64,000 nucleotides of DNA from Viridilinea sp964592425 (GTDB lineage: Bacteria; Chloroflexota; Chloroflexia; Chloroflexales; Chloroflexaceae). This document shows, one piece after another, positions 1-7,100 of this stretch. The DNA is taken from NCBI GenBank assembly GCA_964592425.1, contig CAZQCG010000014.1, forward strand, positions 1 to 64,000. The letters are read 5' to 3'. Each line of letters begins with the position of its first letter. The first letter of the stretch is position 1. The position numbers and the translations under genes are program-made. The notes beneath the pieces were generated by a model that did not search any database, was not told where the DNA came from, and saw only the letters and a list, made by a program, of their open reading frames with translations.

Positions 1-55
1 CGATGGTGCCGATGTTGACATGCGGCTTAGTACGCTCAAACTTCTGCTTGGCCAT
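1..55 (-). CDS. tuf: Elongation factor Tu, N-terminal fragment cut by the window edge
   Basis: Only the first 18 codons lie in the window. They read MAKQKFERTKPHVNIGTI, the nearly invariant N-terminus of bacterial EF-Tu, the GTPase that brings aminoacyl-tRNA to the ribosome. The ATG is at 53-55 on the minus strand, with an AGGAG ribosome-binding site just upstream. The P-loop (GHVDHGKT in the family) would lie beyond the edge. Three tRNA genes are upstream on the same strand, the arrangement known for tufB of E. coli (thrU-tyrU-glyT-thrT-tufB), so tRNAs and tuf are probably co-transcribed. Confidence 0.93.
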   Translation of the reverse strand, partial: MAKQKFERTKPHVNIGTI

Positions 56-92
56 GCGCTCCTCTTGCTCCTTGAGCTCGTGAAAATGCGCG

Positions 93-119
93 GCTCGTGC
101 CCTGGTAATCGGCACGAGC
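93..119 (-). promoter_or_regulatory. Hairpin in the leader between tRNA-Thr and tuf
   Basis: Perfect 9-bp inverted repeat, GCTCGTGCC and GGCACGAGC, around a 9-nt loop, 38 nt upstream of the tuf start. No T-tract follows on the minus strand, so it is not an obvious intrinsic terminator. It may be a processing site between the tRNAs and tuf mRNA, or a weak attenuator. The function is inferred. Confidence 0.5.
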
Positions 120-162
120 TCTTTGGCAGGGTGCTGTGTCTCCCCGCCCTCCTAAATCCTGC

Positions 163-238
163 TGGAGCCTACGACGGGACTTGAACCCGTGACCTCGTCT
201 TTACCAAAGACGTGCTCTACCAACTGAGCTACGTAGGC
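163..238 (-). tRNA. tRNA-Thr (anticodon GGU)
   Basis: The minus strand folds as a standard 76-nt cloverleaf: acceptor GCCTACG/CGTAGGC, D-arm AGCTCAGTTGGTAGAGC, anticodon loop TTGGTAA with anticodon GGT, T-arm with GGTTCAAGTCC, and CCA encoded at 163-165. It decodes ACC/ACU. It is the last tRNA before tuf. Confidence 0.96.
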
Positions 239-315
239 ATGTAACCCAGGAGAGCGATGCGGACCGTGAGACCAGTCGAACTGAATCCCACAGCCGCCTC
301 GCGCATCCCGAATAA

Positions 316-401
316 TGGTGGGCCGGGCAGGATTCGAACCTGCGAAGGCGTAAGCCAACAGATTTACAGTCTGCCCCGTTTGACCGCTCCGGAACCGACC
401 C
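316..401 (-). tRNA. tRNA-Tyr (anticodon GUA)
   Basis: 86-nt class II tRNA on the minus strand. The acceptor GGGTCGG pairs with CCGGCCC (one G-U), the anticodon loop CTGTAAA holds GTA, there is a long variable arm as expected for bacterial tRNA-Tyr, and CCA is encoded at 316-318. It lies 77 bp upstream of tRNA-Thr(GGU). No tRNA-Gly was found in that gap, unlike the E. coli tufB operon. Confidence 0.95.
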
Positions 402-413
402 ACAGACATCAGA

Positions 414-486
414 AGCCGACGAAGGGACTTGAACCCTTAACCGACGGTTTACAAAACCGTTGCTCTGCCAATTGAGCTACGTCGGC
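414..486 (-). tRNA. tRNA-Thr (anticodon UGU)
   Basis: 73-nt cloverleaf on the minus strand: acceptor GCCGACG/CGTCGGC, D-arm AGCTCAATTGGCAGAGC, anticodon loop TTTGTAA with TGT, T-loop GTTCAAGTC. CCA is not encoded (the bases after the discriminator are TCT), so it must be added by a nucleotidyltransferase, unlike its two neighbours. It is the first gene of the tRNA-tuf unit. Confidence 0.95.
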
Positions 487-523
487 GCACACCATCAAGA
501 TGCCGCTCACTCACAGCGTGTGC

Positions 524-552
524 ATTCTACCACAAGCCATTGTTTTGTGCAA
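524..552 (-). promoter_or_regulatory. Promoter of the tRNA-tuf unit
   Basis: On the minus strand there is TTGCAC (552-547), a 17-bp spacer, and an extended -10 TGG-TAGAAT (-10 hexamer at 529-524). It sits 38 bp upstream of tRNA-Thr(UGU) and just after the potD stop codon at 571. Spacing and hexamers match a sigma-70-type promoter, and the same TTGCAC/17/TGG form occurs before the atp operon. Confidence 0.72.
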
Positions 553-570
553 ATTGGGCGCTGGCTCACC

Positions 571-1737
571 TCACTCACCCTTCACTACGGTCCAAAGGTC
601 GGTGAAGGCTGCAGTCTCCTCACTACGTTTGATCCACTCCAGGCGGGCCATCATGGTTTCATTGGGGGCAAAGCCAGCCGCATAGAGATCCTGAACAACC
701 TGGGGTAGAAGCGGGATGGCATCGCGATTGGGCGTGATGTAGCCGACATAGCCTGCGTTCTGGGCAGCGATCTCTGGACGCAGGAGGTAGTTGATGAAGA
801 CGTGGGCGGTGTAGGCATTGGGCGAGTCAGCCAGGATGACCAGGTTGTCCATCCAGATCGTGCCGCCCTCTTTGGGGATGATGAAGTTAATCTCAGGGTT
901 GCCCGAGAACTCGTCGCCGAGCCCGTTGCGCGCCTGCATCGCCATGCCGCTCCATGCGTGGGCGATCACATACTCGCCCGAGGCCAACTTGCGGTTGACG
1001 TCGGCGCTGTTGTAGGCGGCCAGAAAGGGCTTCTGGGCGATCAGCAGATCCTGGGCCTGCTGCAGCAGCGCCGGGTCGATCGTATTGAGCGATTGGCCCA
1101 GGTACTTTAGCGCAGCACCAGGAGTCTCGCGCTCATCCTCAAGCATGCTGAATTTGCCCTGCACAGCAGCGGCGAGGGTCGGGTCGAAGAGGGCTGCCCA
1201 GCTATCAATACCATCCGGGAAGCTGCTGCTATTGTAGGCGATCCCAGTCAGGCCGAGCAGGTAGGGTAGCGAGAAGTTGTTTTCGGGGTCGAAGTACTGG
1301 CCCATGTAGTTCGTATCAATATGCTCCAGGTTGGTGAGCATGGTTTTGTCAAGCGGCTGAACCAGGCCCTCAGTACTCATAATCTCCACGGCATAGTCCG
1401 AAGGCACGACGATGTCGTAGCCCGAATTGCCAGCGCGCACTTTGGCGATCATATCCTCATTCGAGTCGTAGGTGTCGTAGATTACCCGCACCCCATACTC
1501 CTCCTCGAACTGGGTCAGGGTTGCCGGGTCGATGTAGTCACTCCAGTTGTAGAAGTAGAGCTCACTGGCAAGCTTTGTGCGATCCACGCCATCGCTCGGA
1601 GCCGTATCACCCGCAGGGGCATCGTCCGGCGGGGTCCCCCCATACTCATTGCCGGGACTCCCGGTGGTTGCACCGCCACATGCCGCCAGCACCAGGGCCA
1701 TCAGCACGATCAAGCTCATTCGCGTCACACGGGTCAC
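571..1737 (-). CDS. potD: Spermidine/putrescine ABC transporter substrate-binding lipoprotein
   Basis: Extracytoplasmic polyamine-binding protein that delivers spermidine or putrescine to PotBC. The N-terminus is a lipoprotein signal peptide with lipobox LAAC followed by a Gly/Thr/Pro/Asp-rich linker. The mature part has the PotD-type start YFYNWSDYIDP...FEEEYGVRVIYDTYDSNEDM, followed by GYDIVVPSDYAVEIM. The chosen GTG start at 1737 has AAAGGAAG at good distance. An ATG at 1719 would also give a short signal peptide, and an upstream ATG at 1776 lies inside potC. It is the last gene of potABCD and overlaps no other coding region with this start. Substrate is inferred from the family and from the aguAB genes elsewhere in the window. 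Confidence 0.9.
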   Translation of the reverse strand: MTRVTRMSLIVLMALVLAACGGATTGSPGNEYGGTPPDDAPAGDTAPSDGVDRTKLASELYFYNWSDYIDPATLTQFEEEYGVRVIYDTYDSNEDMIAKVRAGNSGYDIVVPSDYAVEIMSTEGLVQPLDKTMLTNLEHIDTNYMGQYFDPENNFSLPYLLGLTGIAYNSSSFPDGIDSWAALFDPTLAAAVQGKFSMLEDERETPGAALKYLGQSLNTIDPALLQQAQDLLIAQKPFLAAYNSADVNRKLASGEYVIAHAWSGMAMQARNGLGDEFSGNPEINFIIPKEGGTIWMDNLVILADSPNAYTAHVFINYLLRPEIAAQNAGYVGYITPNRDAIPLLPQVVQDLYAAGFAPNETMMARLEWIKRSEETAAFTDLWTVVKGE

Positions 1738-1756
1738 AGGGGCTTCCTTTCTGTTG

Positions 1757-2626
1757 CTACTGTCGACGTTGCACAAGTTGCGAGACGAGCACCAGGCTGA
1801 TCGAAAGCACGAGCATCAGGGTTGAGATGGCGTTAATCTCTGGCGTGACGGCCCGCCGCACCCGGTTGTAGACCTCCACTGGTAGCAACGAGGTGCCTGG
1901 GCCGGAGAGAAAGAGGCTGATGATGAAATCATCAAGCGAGAGGGTAAAGGCCAGCAAGGCCCCGCCGATGATGCCCGGCAGGATCAGCGGGAACGTGATG
2001 CGCCAGAAGATGCGCCAGCTATCGGCACCGAGGTCAGCAGCAGCCTCTTCAAGCCGCCGGTCGAAGTTCTTCAGGCTGGTACGTACCACGACCACCACAA
2101 AGCTGATGCTGAAGGCGATATGGGCGATGATCACCGTGGTCAGGCTGCGCCGCAACACCTGACCGGTCAGGGCGTTGATCAGGTCAAAGGCCAATGCCGA
2201 GAAGGCCAGCAGGGCCACTGCCATGACGATCTCAGGCATCACAATCGGCAGATAGAGAATGGCGTCGACGGAGGTACGCCCGCGAAAGCGGTAGCGCTCC
2301 ATCGCCAGGGCGGTCAACGTTCCCAGAATGGTGGCAACAAGCGTTGAGACGAAAGCGACATAGAGTGAGTTGACGGCCGCCCCCATCAGGCGCGGATTGT
2401 TGAAGAGCCGCACGTACCATTCGAGCGTGAAGCCGGTCCAGCGCACCCCGAACTCGTCGCGGGTGAAGGAAAAGATCACCAGTACGGCAATTGGCCCGTA
2501 GAGGAAGAGGTACATCAGTATCGCATGGATCGTCAGGCTCAGCCCGCTCCATGTGAGCCGGCCCTGCTCCATGGTCGGAGCACCGGCCCGTCTATGCTGC
2601 TGCGCCCGCCCGGCAGCCTCGATCAT
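1757..2626 (-). CDS. potC: Spermidine/putrescine ABC transporter permease PotC
   Basis: Inner-membrane permease with about six predicted hydrophobic segments (for example LTIHAILMYLFLYGPIAVLVIF near the N-terminus). The cytoplasmic EAA loop reads EEAAADLGADSWRIFWRITFPLILPGIIGG, the contact site for the ATPase PotA. The start codon overlaps the potB stop codon (ATGA) with an AGGAGG ribosome-binding site, so translation is probably coupled. Length (289 aa) is slightly above the usual PotC because of a polar N-terminal extension of about 20 residues. Confidence 0.92.
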   Translation of the reverse strand: MIEAAGRAQQHRRAGAPTMEQGRLTWSGLSLTIHAILMYLFLYGPIAVLVIFSFTRDEFGVRWTGFTLEWYVRLFNNPRLMGAAVNSLYVAFVSTLVATILGTLTALAMERYRFRGRTSVDAILYLPIVMPEIVMAVALLAFSALAFDLINALTGQVLRRSLTTVIIAHIAFSISFVVVVVRTSLKNFDRRLEEAAADLGADSWRIFWRITFPLILPGIIGGALLAFTLSLDDFIISLFLSGPGTSLLPVEVYNRVRRAVTPEINAISTLMLVLSISLVLVSQLVQRRQ

Positions 2627-3501
2627 CAGCGATCCTCCTCAGTTGTGGTGCGGAAGTAGAGCAGGATCAGCACCATCAGCACCACCAGCATCGCCATCGA
2701 CATCGCCGAGCCAAGCGGCCAGTTGGGCGGGTTGGAACGCAGGAAGAGGCGTTGGATCAGATTGCCCAGGTAGTCGACTTTGGCTCCGCCCAGTAATTCG
2801 CTTACCACGAACTGCCCGACCGTGGGAATAAAGACCAGCACTGCGCCAGCCGCGATGCCGGGCATAGTCAGCGGCAGCATCACGCGCAAGAAGGCGCGGG
2901 TGCGATTGGCCCCCAGGTCGGCGGCCGCCTCAAGCAAGGTGAAATCGAAGCGGTCGATGGCCGCATAGAGCGGCAAGACCATAAAGGGTAACTCGCCATA
3001 GACCAGCCCGAGCAGGGTTGCTCCTTCAGTATTGAGCAGGTGGAGGCCGGGCAGGCCCAGGGCTGCCAGGCCACTGTTGATCAGCCCGTTGTTGGCGAGG
3101 ATGATCTGCCAGGCATAGATGCGCACCAGGAAGTTGGTCCAGAAGGGGATGAGCACCAGGAAGAGCAGGGCGGTACGCCAGCGTGGTGGTTGGCGCACAA
3201 TGAAGAGTGCCAGAGGATAGCCGAGCAGCAGACAGATCAGTGTCGTCAGCACACTGATCCAGATCGAGCGCAGGTAGGCGTTGAAATAGATCGAGCGGGT
3301 AAAGAGGGTGAGATAGTTTTCGAGGGTGAACTGCCAGACGATATTGCCACGCGGACCGTTGGTCATCACACTGTAGATCAGGATGATTACCAGTGGCAGA
3401 GCAAAGAAGAGCAGCAACCAGAAGAGACCGGGCGCGATCAGCCCGATCAGGTTGCGCCGGTCACGGCGGCGGCGCTCACGTTCGATCGTTGTTAGGGCCA
3501 T
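2626..3501 (-). CDS. potB: Spermidine/putrescine ABC transporter permease PotB
   Basis: Partner permease of PotC. A cationic N-terminus (ERERRRRDRR) precedes the first membrane segment. Six hydrophobic segments and an EAA loop (LEAAADLGANRTRAFLRVMLPLTMPGIAAG) are visible. The end overlaps the potC start by 4 bp. ATG at 3501, preceded by AGGGA, was chosen. A GTG at 3537, just after the potA stop, would add 12 residues and cannot be excluded. Confidence 0.9.
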   Translation of the reverse strand: MALTTIERERRRRDRRNLIGLIAPGLFWLLLFFALPLVIILIYSVMTNGPRGNIVWQFTLENYLTLFTRSIYFNAYLRSIWISVLTTLICLLLGYPLALFIVRQPPRWRTALLFLVLIPFWTNFLVRIYAWQIILANNGLINSGLAALGLPGLHLLNTEGATLLGLVYGELPFMVLPLYAAIDRFDFTLLEAAADLGANRTRAFLRVMLPLTMPGIAAGAVLVFIPTVGQFVVSELLGGAKVDYLGNLIQRLFLRSNPPNWPLGSAMSMAMLVVLMVLILLYFRTTTEEDR

Positions 3502-3549
3502 GGATGTCCCTGTAAGCCAAGGGTTCAGGGCGAGCACACCGTTGCGACC

Positions 3550-4653
3550 CTACTCGGTCAGGACAAGCGCATTATCGGGTGGGCAGATCAGCACTGCCTG
3601 CTCGCCTGGCTGCCAGTAGGCGTCACGGTCGAGCGTACTACGTGTATTCTGCTCCCAGACATCAAGGGTCCGCTGCGGGTTCAGGCGTACCGTGATGCGC
3701 GTGTCCGAGCCAATATAGCTGACCAGTTCTACTTGGACAGGCAGGGTAAAGGTATTCTCGGTTCGGCGATCAGCAGGGGCAACCAGGCGGGCCTTCTCTG
3801 GCCGTAGCGAGAGGGTGGCCTGTTCGTCCAGGGCGACCGGGCGCGGTGTGAAGCCACGCAGGCGCAGACCGTCGGGGGTTTCAATCGTTGCGTAGTTACT
3901 ATCCTGCTCAACGACCTTGCCGTCAATGAAGTTTGTTTCGCCAATAAAATCGGCGACAAATTTGCATGTAGGTCGCTCGTAGATCTCAGTGGGTGTCCCA
4001 ACCTGCAGCACTCTGCCATGGCTCATCACGGCGATGCGGTCAGACATGGTCAGGGCCTCTTCCTGGTCGTGGGTCACGAAGATAAAAGTGATACCCACAC
4101 GGTGCTGAAGGCTCTTCAGTTCGATCTGCATCTCTTTGCGCAGCTTCTGGTCAAGGGCTCCCAGGGGTTCGTCGAGCAAGAGCACCTCGGGGTGGTTGAC
4201 GAGGGCGCGGGCGAGGGCCACGCGTTGCTGCTGGCCACCGGACATCTGGCGGGGGCGACGATCGGCGAAGCCACCCAGACGCACCAGTTCAAGTGCCTCC
4301 TGCACCCGGCGCTCAATCTCAGCGCGCGGCAGGCGCTGCATCTCGAGGCCAAAGGCAACATTCTGTTCGACGCTCATGTGGGGGAAGAGCGCGTAGGACT
4401 GAAAGACCGTATTGACCGGACGGCGATGCGGCGGCGTCGCGGCCATAGGGCGCCTGTGGATGAAGATCTCACCGCTGGTGGGGTATTCAAAGCCAGCGAT
4501 CATGCGCAGGGTTGTTGTCTTGCCGCAGCCACTCGGCCCGAGTAGTGAGAAGAACTCGCCATCCTTGATGTCAAGCGAGACGTGATCGACCGCGCAGGTT
4601 TCGCCGAACTGCTTGACGATCTCGCGTAACTCAATCGCGTGTACATCGCTCAC
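3550..4653 (-). CDS. potA: Spermidine/putrescine ABC transporter ATP-binding protein
   Basis: Cytoplasmic ATPase that powers PotBC. Walker A GPSGCGKTT (about residues 39-47), Q-loop, signature MSGGQQQRVALARALV, Walker B VLLLDEPLGALD and switch His in FVTHDQEEAL are all present. The C-terminal part (residues ~240-367) is a TOBE-like regulatory domain, as usual for PotA. The start is GTG at 4653 with AAAGG nine bases upstream. It is the first gene of potABCD, so the promoter is expected upstream, where an extended -10 is seen at 4758-4766. Confidence 0.94.
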   Translation of the reverse strand: MSDVHAIELREIVKQFGETCAVDHVSLDIKDGEFFSLLGPSGCGKTTTLRMIAGFEYPTSGEIFIHRRPMAATPPHRRPVNTVFQSYALFPHMSVEQNVAFGLEMQRLPRAEIERRVQEALELVRLGGFADRRPRQMSGGQQQRVALARALVNHPEVLLLDEPLGALDQKLRKEMQIELKSLQHRVGITFIFVTHDQEEALTMSDRIAVMSHGRVLQVGTPTEIYERPTCKFVADFIGETNFIDGKVVEQDSNYATIETPDGLRLRGFTPRPVALDEQATLSLRPEKARLVAPADRRTENTFTLPVQVELVSYIGSDTRITVRLNPQRTLDVWEQNTRSTLDRDAYWQPGEQAVLICPPDNALVLTE

Positions 4654-4757
4654 AGGTACGTGCCTTTCGGCATAGACATGCTAAAACAAGCGCTCTCAGC
4701 GCCGCCAGTAGCAGTCATTGCTTCGCTTCCGCACCCGTCGCAGGGGATTTAAGCAGA

Positions 4758-4766
4758 ATTATACCA
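4758..4766 (-). promoter_or_regulatory. Extended -10 of the potABCD promoter
   Basis: The minus strand shows TGGTATAAT (4766-4758), a perfect extended -10, about 105 bp upstream of the potA GTG. No convincing -35 hexamer is visible, which is common for extended -10 promoters. The resulting leader would be about 100 nt. Confidence 0.55.
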
Positions 4767-4851
4767 TGGCTTCTTTTGCCCACAGCAGTGCGGTAGCGCA
4801 ATCTCAACCCTGGATCATCACAGCCTTACTTCTCTTGACGGTTGCTTCCGC

Positions 4852-4857
4852 TATAAT
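4852..4857 (+). promoter_or_regulatory. Possible -10 element for the epimerase gene
   Basis: A consensus TATAAT lies 40 bp before the methylmalonyl-CoA epimerase ATG. A TTGACG at 4835-4840 is only 11 bp away, too close to serve as its -35, so only the -10 is proposed. Confidence 0.4.
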
Positions 4858-4897
4858 AGCCCGGTCAAAAGCTGGCGTTCCCTGTGAAGGAGTACAC

Positions 4898-5308
4898 ATG
4901 TTTACGGTTGTCGATCATATCGGTCTTGCCGTGACCGATGTTGAGGAAGCGATCGCCTTCTACTCCCAGGCCTATGGGCTAAGCGACTGGGAGCGCATTG
5001 CTCTGCCGGATCGCCATATGGCGATTGGCGTCGCGCGTCTTGGCACCACCCTGATCGAGTTGATCGCCCCGACCTCGGATCAGGCCGCATTCAGCAAATA
5101 TCTGCGTGAAAAGGGCCCCGGCATCCATCACATCGCCTACCGTGTCGATGATATCAACGCAGCCCTGGGACAACTCAAGGCCAACGGTGTGCCATTGATT
5201 GACAAAGAGCCGCGCCCGGGCATCCACAACACCCTGGTGGCGTTTGTCCATCCCAAGGCTGGTGGTCAGGGTGTCCTTACTGAGCTGGTGCAGCACCAGG
5301 ATCATTAG
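4898..5308 (+). CDS. mce: Methylmalonyl-CoA epimerase
   Basis: Interconverts (R)- and (S)-methylmalonyl-CoA. The 136-aa protein is a vicinal-oxygen-chelate (glyoxalase/bleomycin-resistance) fold with the typical start VDHIGLAVTDVEEAIAFY, metal-ligand His near residue 7, LIELIAP, GIHHIAYRVDDI (second His) and the Glu in LTELVQ. The ATG at 4898 has a GAAGGAG ribosome-binding site. A longer reading frame begins at 4718 but has no site and no family match. In Chloroflexus-type phototrophs this enzyme serves the 3-hydroxypropionate bicycle. It also serves propionate metabolism generally, so the pathway is inferred. It lies 18 bp before the next gene. Confidence 0.92.
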   Translation: MFTVVDHIGLAVTDVEEAIAFYSQAYGLSDWERIALPDRHMAIGVARLGTTLIELIAPTSDQAAFSKYLREKGPGIHHIAYRVDDINAALGQLKANGVPLIDKEPRPGIHNTLVAFVHPKAGGQGVLTELVQHQDH

Positions 5309-5326
5309 AGGGCTGTAGAGGGCTGT

Positions 5327-6331
5327 ATGGATGTTGAAGTCGATCAGGATGAGAGCCGGCGCTTGCTCTGTAATATGAGCCTCGGCTATACGGCCTATTA
5401 TGTGTGGGCCAAGCAGGCTCGCCGTGAGCGCCGCTACAATATTGCCCGGCTCTTTGAAGCCTCAAGTTGTGTCAAACGCATCCGCGCCGAGCAGGCTTTT
5501 CGTGACCTTGGTGAGGTCGGCCCGACCCAGGCCAATCTGGAACGGGCCCTCGCCGGGCTCGAGCCCGAAAGTGTGGCGACTGGCCCGGTCACCGGTACCA
5601 GTGCGATCTCGCGTGAATTACTCAGCCGGGCTGCCCAGGCTTTGAGCGAAAGCCGTGACCTGAAAGCCGAAGAGTTGCAAGATCTCTTCGTCTGTGGCAG
5701 TTGCGGTGAATTGATGGAGGGTGCCCCCAGCGTTTGCGCCGTTTGCGGCACCGTGAGCGAAGGCTTTATCACTTTTCGCGCCGCTGAGTCGATGGGCAAC
5801 CTTGGACCCTACAACATTGTGCGGCGGCTTGAGCAGACCTTCAAGACCTTGCAGGGCCTGACCGAGCATATTGACGAGGAGTTGCTTGCGCTACGTCCGT
5901 TGCACGGCTATTCGATCAAAGAACTGATCGCCCATCTTGCCGATATGGATGTCATTTTCCGTGAGCGCGCCTGGCTGATCCTCGAGACCGATACCCCACG
6001 TCTGCCCAGTGCCCATCCCCCGAAACTCTCGCGCAACGACCCTGCCCGGGCCCAGCCAATTGCCGATCTGCTCGACAACTTTCAGCACACTCGCCAGCAG
6101 ACCCTTGGTCTGCTGCGTGGCCTGACGATGGCGGCATGGCACCGGGTCGGCTTCCACGAGATCTTCGGCAGCATTCCGCTGACCCACCAGGGTAACTGGG
6201 TGGTTGAGCATGAGCGTGGCCATCTGATCGAGATGGCCCAGCTTCGCCATGATCTGCTTGAACACCGGGCTGTCGAGGATCTGCCGGTGCTACCAGTCAC
6301 GCTGCGGCAAGAGGTGCTTGAGGGCGAGTAG
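5327..6331 (+). CDS. Fusion of a degenerate rubrerythrin-like module and a DinB-like domain
   Basis: 334 aa in two parts. Residues 1-145 resemble rubrerythrin: a helical segment NMSLGYTAYYVWAKQARRE followed by a helix like LFEASSCVKRIRAEQ, then a rubredoxin-like knuckle CGSCGELMEG...CAVCG with four Cys (about 123-141). In rubrerythrin the helices carry E...ExxH di-iron ligands; here the ExxH is replaced, so the di-iron site is probably lost while the Cys4 site is kept. Residues ~165-320 look like a DinB/DUF664 four-helix bundle with His in IAHLADMD and HERGHLIEMAQLRHDLLEH that could bind a metal. It follows mce closely and may be co-transcribed. Function is unknown; a thiol or metal-dependent role is only a guess. 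Confidence 0.72.
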   Translation: MDVEVDQDESRRLLCNMSLGYTAYYVWAKQARRERRYNIARLFEASSCVKRIRAEQAFRDLGEVGPTQANLERALAGLEPESVATGPVTGTSAISRELLSRAAQALSESRDLKAEELQDLFVCGSCGELMEGAPSVCAVCGTVSEGFITFRAAESMGNLGPYNIVRRLEQTFKTLQGLTEHIDEELLALRPLHGYSIKELIAHLADMDVIFRERAWLILETDTPRLPSAHPPKLSRNDPARAQPIADLLDNFQHTRQQTLGLLRGLTMAAWHRVGFHEIFGSIPLTHQGNWVVEHERGHLIEMAQLRHDLLEHRAVEDLPVLPVTLRQEVLEGE

Positions 6332-6341
6332 CAATGCCTGG

Positions 6342-6361
6342 GGAGGGGCCTAAGCCCCTCC
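6342..6361. terminator. Hairpin between convergent genes
   Basis: Perfect 8-bp stem GGAGGGGC/GCCCCTCC with a 4-nt loop CTAA, placed 11 bp after the plus-strand gene and 19 bp after the stop of the minus-strand methyltransferase. Its position suggests a bidirectional terminator. It lacks long T-tracts. Confidence 0.65.
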
Positions 6362-6380
6362 AAACCGCACCCCGCTGATC

Positions 6381-7079
6381 TCAGAGGTAGCTGCGCCCGA
6401 TCAGCCGCCGCAGCCCGCGCCGCAGCCTGGTGCGGAAGAGGCGTCCGATCAGGGCAAAGAAGAAGAGCCCGGTGAGGGTAAGCGCATCCTGTCGTGGGCG
6501 CACCAGTTCACGCAGGGCTGCCGGGTCACGCAAAGGCAGAGGCGACTCACTGCGTACGTCAACCCGCAGGTCGCCCTTCTGCCATTCGCGCTCGATCCAG
6601 AAGAGATCGGGCATGCTGCGCTGGAAGAAGTAGTAGGCCGGGTTGTACTCATACAGATAATCAAACAGCTCGCCGAAGGGTTCGGCGGGCTCTTTGGGAT
6701 GCAGGACAAGCGTATCGCCGACCAGGTTGACATACCAGCGATGGAACGACCAGTGGAAGAGGCGCTCTGCCAACTCCGAGGGGCTCTGAATATAGCCTGC
6801 CGCACAGGTGCGCTGCAGTTCCGCAGCGAACTGCTGTGGATCGTCCATATGCTCCAGGATATGCGAGCAGATCGCATAGGCGAAGGCATCGTCCTTAAAG
6901 GGCAACTGGTGGGCATCGGCGACGACAAAAGGGCGGTCAACCACCAAGTCACCGCCACGTTCACGGTTATCCGAACCAAGGAAACGATCGACCAAGACGT
7001 TTGAGCGGGGATTCGGATTATCGCCACTCCCGATTTCGAGCACCAGGCCGTTTTTGGGAGGATTGAGCTTCTGTTTCAT
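6381..7079 (-). CDS. SAM-dependent methyltransferase, class I
   Basis: Motif I VLEIGSGDNPNPRSNVLVDRF (SAM glycine loop plus acidic residue) is near residues 13-33. The motif DAHQLPFKDDAFAYAICSHILEHMDDP is typical of the UbiE/Methyltransf_11 group. The C-terminal third carries aromatic segments (LFDYLYEYNPAYYFFQ) and ends in a hydrophobic stretch (LTLTGLFFFALIGRLF) followed by many Arg, which suggests membrane association. The substrate is unknown. It lies 21 bp after mreB on the same strand and may be transcribed with it, so a role at the cell envelope is possible but not shown. Confidence 0.8.
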   Translation of the reverse strand: MKQKLNPPKNGLVLEIGSGDNPNPRSNVLVDRFLGSDNRERGGDLVVDRPFVVADAHQLPFKDDAFAYAICSHILEHMDDPQQFAAELQRTCAAGYIQSPSELAERLFHWSFHRWYVNLVGDTLVLHPKEPAEPFGELFDYLYEYNPAYYFFQRSMPDLFWIEREWQKGDLRVDVRSESPLPLRDPAALRELVRPRQDALTLTGLFFFALIGRLFRTRLRRGLRRLIGRSYL

Positions 7080-7100
7080 GCGCTGCTAAGGCAACCTTAT

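Noticed and set aside
239..315. Possible tRNA-Gly between Tyr and Thr tRNAs
   Set aside because: The sequence does not fold into a cloverleaf on either strand and no CC-containing anticodon loop is seen.
4835..4857. TTGACG plus TATAAT as a full promoter before mce
   Set aside because: The spacer would be 11 bp, too short. Only the -10 is kept as tentative.
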